Shown here one piece after another: positions 59,827-64,000 of a stretch of 64,000 bases of DNA. Source of the stretch: Streptomyces composti. Its GTDB lineage: Bacteria; Actinomycetota; Actinomycetes; Streptomycetales; Streptomycetaceae. Positions within the stretch are counted from its first letter, which is position 1, and every line of letters begins with the position of its first letter. Below the pieces are notes generated by a model. The model was given only the letters and a program-made list of their open reading frames with translations. It had not been told where the DNA came from and did no database searches. The DNA is taken from the NCBI RefSeq assembly GCF_012034205.1, contig NZ_JAATEM010000033.1:17636-81635 (forward strand), given 5' to 3'. The position numbers and the translations under genes were made by a program.

Positions 59827-60962
59827 CCGGGGCGCTGCCCGGCGACGGCGACGGCACCCGCGCGGTGCGCGCCGGGCTCCCCGACCCGGTCAAGCACGAA
59901 CCCGCCCTGCCCGGGCCGGTGTTCGCCGCCCACTACCACCTGCCCGGCGACCCCACGGGCCCGTACACCTACGGCCGGGACGAGAACCCCACCTGGACGC
60001 TGCTGGAGAAGGCCATCGGCGAACTGGAGGTGCCCGGCCGGGAGGGCACCGAGACCCTGGTGTTCGCCTCCGGCATGGCCGCGATCTCCGCGGTGCTCTT
60101 CTCCCAGCTGGGCAGCGGCGACGCCGTGGTGCTGCCGGACGACGGCTACCAGGCGCTGCCCCTGCTGCGCACCCAGCTGGAGGAGTACGGCATCGAGGTG
60201 CGCACCGCGCCGACCGGCGGCGACGCCCAGCTGGACGTCCTCGACGGCGCGCGGCTGCTGTGGATCGAGACGCCGTCGAATCCGGGGCTCGACGTCTGCG
60301 ATGTGCGCCGCCTGGCCGAGGCCGCGCACGCCCGCGGGGCGCTGGTGGCCGTGGACAACACCCTGGCGACGCCGCTCGGCCAGCGCCCGCTGGAGCTCGG
60401 CGCGGACTTCGCGGTGGCGAGCGGCACCAAGCAGCTCACCGGGCACGGCGACATCCTCCTCGGGTACGTCGCGGGCCGCGACGCACAGGCGATGGCGGCC
60501 GTGCGCCGCTGGCGCAAGATCGCCGGTGCCGTCCCGGGGCCCATGGAGGCCTGGCTGGCGCACCGCTCGATCGCCACGCTGCAGCTGCGGGTCGAGCGGC
60601 AGAACGCCACCGCGCTGGCGCTCGCGCGGGCGCTGAGGGAGCGGCCGGAGGTGACGGGGCTGCGCTATCCGGGGCTGCCGGAGGATCCTGCGCACAAGGT
60701 GGCCGCCCAGCAGATGCGGCGCTTCGGGTGCGTGGTGTCCTTCACGCTGGCCTCGCGCGAGGCGGCCGACCGCTTCCTGGCGGCGCTGCGGCTGGTGGAC
60801 GACGCGACCAGCTTCGGGGGCGTGCGGTCCACCGCGGAGCGGCGCGGACGCTGGGGCGGTGACGCTGTGCCGGAGGGCTTCGTCCGCTTCTCCGTGGGGT
60901 GCGAGGACCCCGAGGACCTGGTGGCCGACGTGCTGCGGGCCCTGGACGCCTCGGCCGCCTGA
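59823..60962 (+). CDS. Cystathionine gamma-lyase/synthase family PLP enzyme, 379 aa
   Basis: Cys/Met metabolism PLP enzyme: PGREGTETLVFASGMAAISAVLFSQ, TPSNPGLDVCDV, VDNTLATPLGQRPLELGADFAVASGTKQLTGHGDIL with the PLP lysine, and a C-terminal SFGGVRSTAERRGRWGG. It cleaves cystathionine or a related C-S compound. Overlaps the phosphatase gene stop by four bases. A terminator follows 58 bp downstream. Confidence 0.9.
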   Translation: MTGALPGDGDGTRAVRAGLPDPVKHEPALPGPVFAAHYHLPGDPTGPYTYGRDENPTWTLLEKAIGELEVPGREGTETLVFASGMAAISAVLFSQLGSGDAVVLPDDGYQALPLLRTQLEEYGIEVRTAPTGGDAQLDVLDGARLLWIETPSNPGLDVCDVRRLAEAAHARGALVAVDNTLATPLGQRPLELGADFAVASGTKQLTGHGDILLGYVAGRDAQAMAAVRRWRKIAGAVPGPMEAWLAHRSIATLQLRVERQNATALALARALRERPEVTGLRYPGLPEDPAHKVAAQQMRRFGCVVSFTLASREAADRFLAALRLVDDATSFGGVRSTAERRGRWGGDAVPEGFVRFSVGCEDPEDLVADVLRALDASAA

Positions 60963-61019
60963 GACTCACCGGCGGACAACCGCGACCTGCCGGCCGCAGG
61001 GCCCGCGGGCACACGACGG

Positions 61020-61054
61020 ACGGTCCGAGCCTCCCCCCTCATGGCTCGGACCGT
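61020..61054 (+). terminator. Strong hairpin after the cystathionine lyase gene
   Basis: ACGGTCCGAGCC (61020-61031) pairs perfectly with GGCTCGGACCGT (61043-61054), 12 bp with an 11-nt loop, in a 245-bp gap between two genes on the same strand. Confidence 0.85.
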
Positions 61055-61099
61055 CCTCGGTTCTGCGCGCGAAGAACCGCGCGAACAAGGCTAGTTGAC

Positions 61100-61134
61100 T
61101 CGCTGTCAGTGTCCAATCACAGTAGCGACAGCGA
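61100..61134. promoter_or_regulatory. Inverted repeat and promoter of the LysR gene
   Basis: TCGCTGTC (61100-61107) and GACAGCGA (61127-61134) form a perfect 8-bp inverted repeat 19 bp apart. A TTGACT is just left of it at 61095 and TATAGT, a strong -10, at 61149-61154. A CTAT-N10-ATAG motif overlaps the -10 and looks like a LysR target. Autoregulation is likely. Confidence 0.65.
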
Positions 61135-61207
61135 CCTATCGACTTATTTATAGTTGAGCTTTCTTCGGGGGGCCGGAGCAGTAGCCGGGACAAGGGGAGG
61201 GCACACC

Positions 61208-62113
61208 GTGGATCTGGCCTTGCTGCGGACCTTCGTGACCGTGCACAGGGCCGGTTCCTTCACCCGCGCCGCCGCTCTGCTCGGCCTCTCCCAGCCCGCC
61301 GTGACCTCCCAGATACGGACGCTGGAGCGGCAGCTCGGACGCCCCCTCTTCTTACGGCAGGCGCGCGGCGTGACGCCGACGTCCATCGGCGACGAACTCG
61401 CGCACCGGGCCGCGCCGCATCTCGACGCCCTCGTGGAGATCGCCGAGACCGGGCTCGAGGAGGACTCCCCACTGCGGACGCTGCATCTTGCAGGGCCTCC
61501 CGAGTTCACGGCGGAACGGGCCCTGCCCGCCCTCACCGAGCTGACCGGCGAGGACGGCCAGGGCCTCGGCCTGAGGGCCTCCTTCGGCACGGCCGAGGAG
61601 GTACTGGAGGGGCTGGCCGCCGGTCACCACGATCTGGCGATCAGCACGATCCTGCCGCGCGGCGCGCTGCTGTCGGCGACCGCGCTCTGCGACGAGGAGC
61701 ATGTGCTGGTCGCCGCTCCGCGCTGGGCCGAGCGGATCGACATCGAGAAGCTGCCCCGCACCGGCGGATCCGTCCTGGAGGAGGTACCGGTCGTCGAGGT
61801 GCATGAGTCGCTGCCGCTCGTCTCCCGCTACTGGGCCTCCGTCTTCGACTCCCGCCCCGTCGCCACCGGCACCGTGATCGTCCCCGATCTACGCGCGGTG
61901 CTGGCGTGCACCGCCGCGGGGGCGGGCCTGGCGGTGCTGCCCCGCTATCTGTGCGCGGCGGCGCTCGAGCGGGGCGAGGTGGTCGCGCTGCACGAGCCGG
62001 CGGTGCCCCCGCTGCGTACGTACTTCCTGGTGGTGCGGACGGGGACGCTGGCGATGCCGCATGTCGCACGCGCTCACGAGTGGCTGCAGCGGGCGGCGAA
62101 GGAGTGGTGCTGA
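61208..62113 (+). CDS. LysR-family transcriptional regulator, 301 aa
   Basis: The N-terminal HTH is LALLRTFVTVHRAGSFTRAAALLGLSQPAVTSQIRTLERQLGRPLFLRQARGVTPT, followed by a periplasmic-binding-type effector domain. GTG at 61208 is preceded by GGGGAGGG. It is divergent from none of its neighbours; the next gene encodes NUDIX. Target unknown, autoregulation suggested by the upstream dyad. Confidence 0.9.
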   Translation: MDLALLRTFVTVHRAGSFTRAAALLGLSQPAVTSQIRTLERQLGRPLFLRQARGVTPTSIGDELAHRAAPHLDALVEIAETGLEEDSPLRTLHLAGPPEFTAERALPALTELTGEDGQGLGLRASFGTAEEVLEGLAAGHHDLAISTILPRGALLSATALCDEEHVLVAAPRWAERIDIEKLPRTGGSVLEEVPVVEVHESLPLVSRYWASVFDSRPVATGTVIVPDLRAVLACTAAGAGLAVLPRYLCAAALERGEVVALHEPAVPPLRTYFLVVRTGTLAMPHVARAHEWLQRAAKEWC

Positions 62114-62174
62114 TCGCTCGGGGCGCCGGCCATCGGTGCCCGGCCGGACCACGCCCCCGGTCACGTCCCGCGAT

Positions 62175-62188
62175 GTTTCACGTGGAAC
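62175..62188. promoter_or_regulatory. ParS-like site, one mismatch
   Basis: GTTTCACGTGGAAC differs from parS at one base (G for A). It lies 22 bp before the NUDIX gene start. Confidence 0.75.
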
Positions 62189-62209
62189 ATGCGGGGCCAC
62201 ATTTCTCCC

Positions 62210-62692
62210 ATGACCGTCCGACCCGTGGTCAAGCGCACCGCCCGTGCCGTTCTGCTGGACGGTGACGACCTCATCCTGATCAAGCGCACCAAACCCGGCG
62301 TCGATCCCTACTGGGTCACCCCCGGCGGCGGGGTCGAGCCATCGGACCCGACCGTCGTCCATGCCCTGCACCGCGAGGTGTACGAGGAGCTCGGCGCCAA
62401 GATCACCGACGTGGTGCCCTGCTTCGTCGACACGGTGGAGCACATCGGCGAGGACGGCGGCGCCACCGGTGTGAAGGTGCAGCACTTCTTCGTGTGCCGC
62501 CTGGAGTCCATGGACCCCTCCTTGCGGCACGGCCCGGAGGTCGACGAGCCGGCCGGCGAGTACGAGATCGTCCGCGTCCCGTTCACCCGCGTCGGCATCG
62601 CCTCCGTCCATCTCGTCCCGCTGTCCCTGCGGCACTATCTGGACGGCAATATCGAGGGAGTCCGCGCGATGCACGCACCCGATCTGGGCTGA
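62210..62692 (+). CDS. NUDIX hydrolase, 160 aa
   Basis: The Nudix box is TPGGGVEPSDPTVVHALHREVYEELGAKI, with the REVYEELG core. The insertion DPTV replaces the usual short G-x5-E spacing by one or two residues. It hydrolyses nucleoside diphosphate derivatives; specificity unknown. ATG at 62210 is chosen over 62189, because homology begins after it. Confidence 0.85.
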   Translation: MTVRPVVKRTARAVLLDGDDLILIKRTKPGVDPYWVTPGGGVEPSDPTVVHALHREVYEELGAKITDVVPCFVDTVEHIGEDGGATGVKVQHFFVCRLESMDPSLRHGPEVDEPAGEYEIVRVPFTRVGIASVHLVPLSLRHYLDGNIEGVRAMHAPDLG

Positions 62693-62791
62693 CCCCGCCG
62701 GCGCTCCGCAGGTGACGGCATGGCCAAAAGCGTCTGTCCATCGGAAGAAACAGGTGGACGGCGGCGGCCTGCGTCGGACAGCCTGACCTGC

Positions 62792-63658
62792 GTGCCGACG
62801 CCTTCTCTCGCCTCGCTGCCCATTCGCCGCCTGACGCTTCGGGATCTCACCGCCTGCGCCGACCTCTCCGAGGACCGCGGCTGGCCACGGGAGGAGCACA
62901 AGTGGGGGCTTCTTCTCTCGGCCGGCAAGGGCTACGGCATCGACGACCCCGGTGGCGGACTGGTCGCCGCCTGTGCGGTCACCGAGTACGGGGCCGAAAC
63001 GCGTCCCGCCCTCGGCGCCATCGGCATGGTGCTGGTCGCGGAACGGCACGCCCGCCGGGGTGTCGGCCGCCGGCTGATGCGCCACGTCATCGAGGAGGCG
63101 GGCCCCACGCCGCTCACCCTGCATGCCACGCCGAGCGGCCGTCCCCTCTACGAGCAGCTCGGCTTCAAGGTCACCGGACGGGCGGAGATGGTGCGGGGGC
63201 ATCTCACGCCCGACGGAGAGGACGACGAGGTCACCACCCGGGCCGCCACCGCCGAGGATCTGCCCGCGATCCTGCGGCTCGACCGTGAGGTGTTCGGGGC
63301 GGACCGCACGCACGTCCTCACCCGGCTGCCGGCCTTCGCCGACCAGCTGCGCGTCGCCGAGGAGGACGGCCGCCTCATCGGGTACGCGGCCGCCTGGCCC
63401 AACATGGAGACGCATGTCGTGGGCCCGCTGATCGCCCGTGACACGGCGACGGCCAAGGCCCTCGTCCGCTCCATCGCCGCCGGCACCGACCGGCCGCTGC
63501 GCACCGACATCGACGTCCGCCACGAGGAGCTCCTGCGGTGGGCCAAGGAGCACGGGCTGGAGTCCGTGGCCTTCAACGCAGTCATGACGTACGGGATCAC
63601 GGAGCTGCCGGGTGACTGGAGCCGCCGTTTCGCGCCCGTGACGGTCGCGGCGGGCTGA
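62792..63658 (+). CDS. GNAT-family acetyltransferase with two GNAT repeats, 288 aa
   Basis: Two tandem GNAT domains: the first contains GMVLVAERHARRGVGRRLMRHVIEEAG, the acetyl-CoA motif, and the second DLPAILRLDREVFGADR with a C-terminal YAAAWPNMETHVVGPLIARDTATAKALVRS. Only the first motif A is canonical. Start GTG at 62792 begins VPTPSLASLPIRRLTLRDL; ATG at 62720 adds a basic 24-residue leader. Substrate unknown. It converges with a broken gene at the window edge. Confidence 0.8.
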   Translation: MPTPSLASLPIRRLTLRDLTACADLSEDRGWPREEHKWGLLLSAGKGYGIDDPGGGLVAACAVTEYGAETRPALGAIGMVLVAERHARRGVGRRLMRHVIEEAGPTPLTLHATPSGRPLYEQLGFKVTGRAEMVRGHLTPDGEDDEVTTRAATAEDLPAILRLDREVFGADRTHVLTRLPAFADQLRVAEEDGRLIGYAAAWPNMETHVVGPLIARDTATAKALVRSIAAGTDRPLRTDIDVRHEELLRWAKEHGLESVAFNAVMTYGITELPGDWSRRFAPVTVAAG

Positions 63659-64000
63659 CGTCCTCCGGGACGCCTGCCGACGCACGGGCGCCGGCCCCGG
63701 ATGTCTGGGACCGGCGTCGTCGGAGCGGCGGACGTGCCCAAGGCGGGTGACGTGCCCTGTGCGCGTCGTGCTCGTCGCGTTCGTCGTGCGCGTCGTACGG
63801 CTCAGCCGAGTGCGGCATGACGGCCTCGGCGGCCCGGCGAGCGCCGGTGACCAGGGCCTCGGCAAAGACGTGGTCCTTCTCGGGCCGCCTCCGCCCACAC
63901 CGATGGCGTCGGTCAGACGGCCGCCCCGTCGTACCGGCAGCCCGCCCGCGACGAACCGCAGCGGCCGGTCCAGGGCGGTCGGCAGGATGTGGAACGGTCC
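63597..64000 (-). pseudogene. GlcG/HbpS-like heme-binding domain gene, frameshifted and cut by the window edge
   Basis: From the window end the frame reads PFHILPTALDRPLRFVAGGLPVRRGGRLTDAIGVGGG, then one base is missing near 63883. Adding it gives GPEKDHVFAEALVTGARRAAEAVMPH. This is the GlcG/HbpS signature, GGLPV ... G-x-x-x-GAIGVGGG-x-P-x-x-D-x-x-FAEA. The C-terminal extension after MPHSAEP is basic and probably not translated in the true gene. The 5' end lies outside the window. A frameshift in the sequence is possible. Confidence 0.5.

Overview
The window is chromosomal DNA from a Streptomyces (high-GC actinomycete). The evidence is a GC content near 70% or more, many GTG starts, perfect ParB sites of the Streptomyces type (GTTTCACGTGAAAC), DnaA boxes of the TTGTCCACA type, and the sporulation pair SsgA/SsgR, which is restricted to morphologically complex actinomycetes. 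Gene content and order look like the conserved core arm close to oriC: copper/DyP block, pheA, serS, cydABCD, thiC, ssgA/ssgR. The three perfect and two near-perfect parS sites fit that position.

Layout. 0-4 kb: a PrimPol-type primase/polymerase, small hypothetical genes, and a divergent MerR regulator/methyltransferase pair separated by a 12-bp tandem repeat array. 4.2-7.6 kb: a decayed integrative element bounded by a 57-bp direct repeat of the tRNA-Ser 3' half. It holds a secreted protein, a tiny membrane protein, an integrase remnant and a frameshifted gene. 7.6-18.6 kb: core genes (tRNA-Ser, HtrA protease, GDPD, two RsbW-like ATPases, a DUF5926 SEC-C protein, a candidate sRNA, a degenerate PrimPol paralogue, a PP2C-like protein, aminopeptidase P).

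18.8-25.3 kb: extracytoplasmic copper handling (YcnI, Sco, PCuAC, CopCD, Tat-exported DyP peroxidase). 25.4-29 kb: pheA, a DnaA-box cluster, serS, a HAD phosphatase and a tRNA-like element. 29.6-33.1 kb: a four-gene ABC exporter operon. 33.4-38.4 kb: an alpha/beta hydrolase-SDR fusion, RNA 2'-phosphotransferase, a flavin/F420 oxidoreductase and a HAD phosphatase. 38.5-45.8 kb: an M23 peptidase and the cytochrome bd operon cydA-cydB-cydDC behind a Rex operator. 46-51.2 kb: HisC-like aminotransferase, LacI regulator, metallophosphoesterase and a membrane protein.

51.5-52.9 kb: a second, smaller accessory patch with a frameshifted secreted protein and a lipoprotein. 53-64 kb: thiC under a TPP riboswitch whose variable arm contains a parS-like palindrome, then YibE/F, SsgA, SsgR, small membrane proteins, LMW-PTP, cystathionine gamma-lyase, LysR regulator, NUDIX, GNAT and a broken GlcG/HbpS-like gene at the edge.

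The most interesting unexplained items are the tRNA-Ser-bounded island with its putative secreted effector/partner pair, the tRNA-like element near 29.1 kb with an abnormal anticodon arm, the parS-like site inside a riboswitch, the MerR repeat array, and two proteins (PrimPol-like and PP2C-like) whose catalytic residues look lost. No known defence system, CRISPR array or biosynthetic gene cluster was seen.
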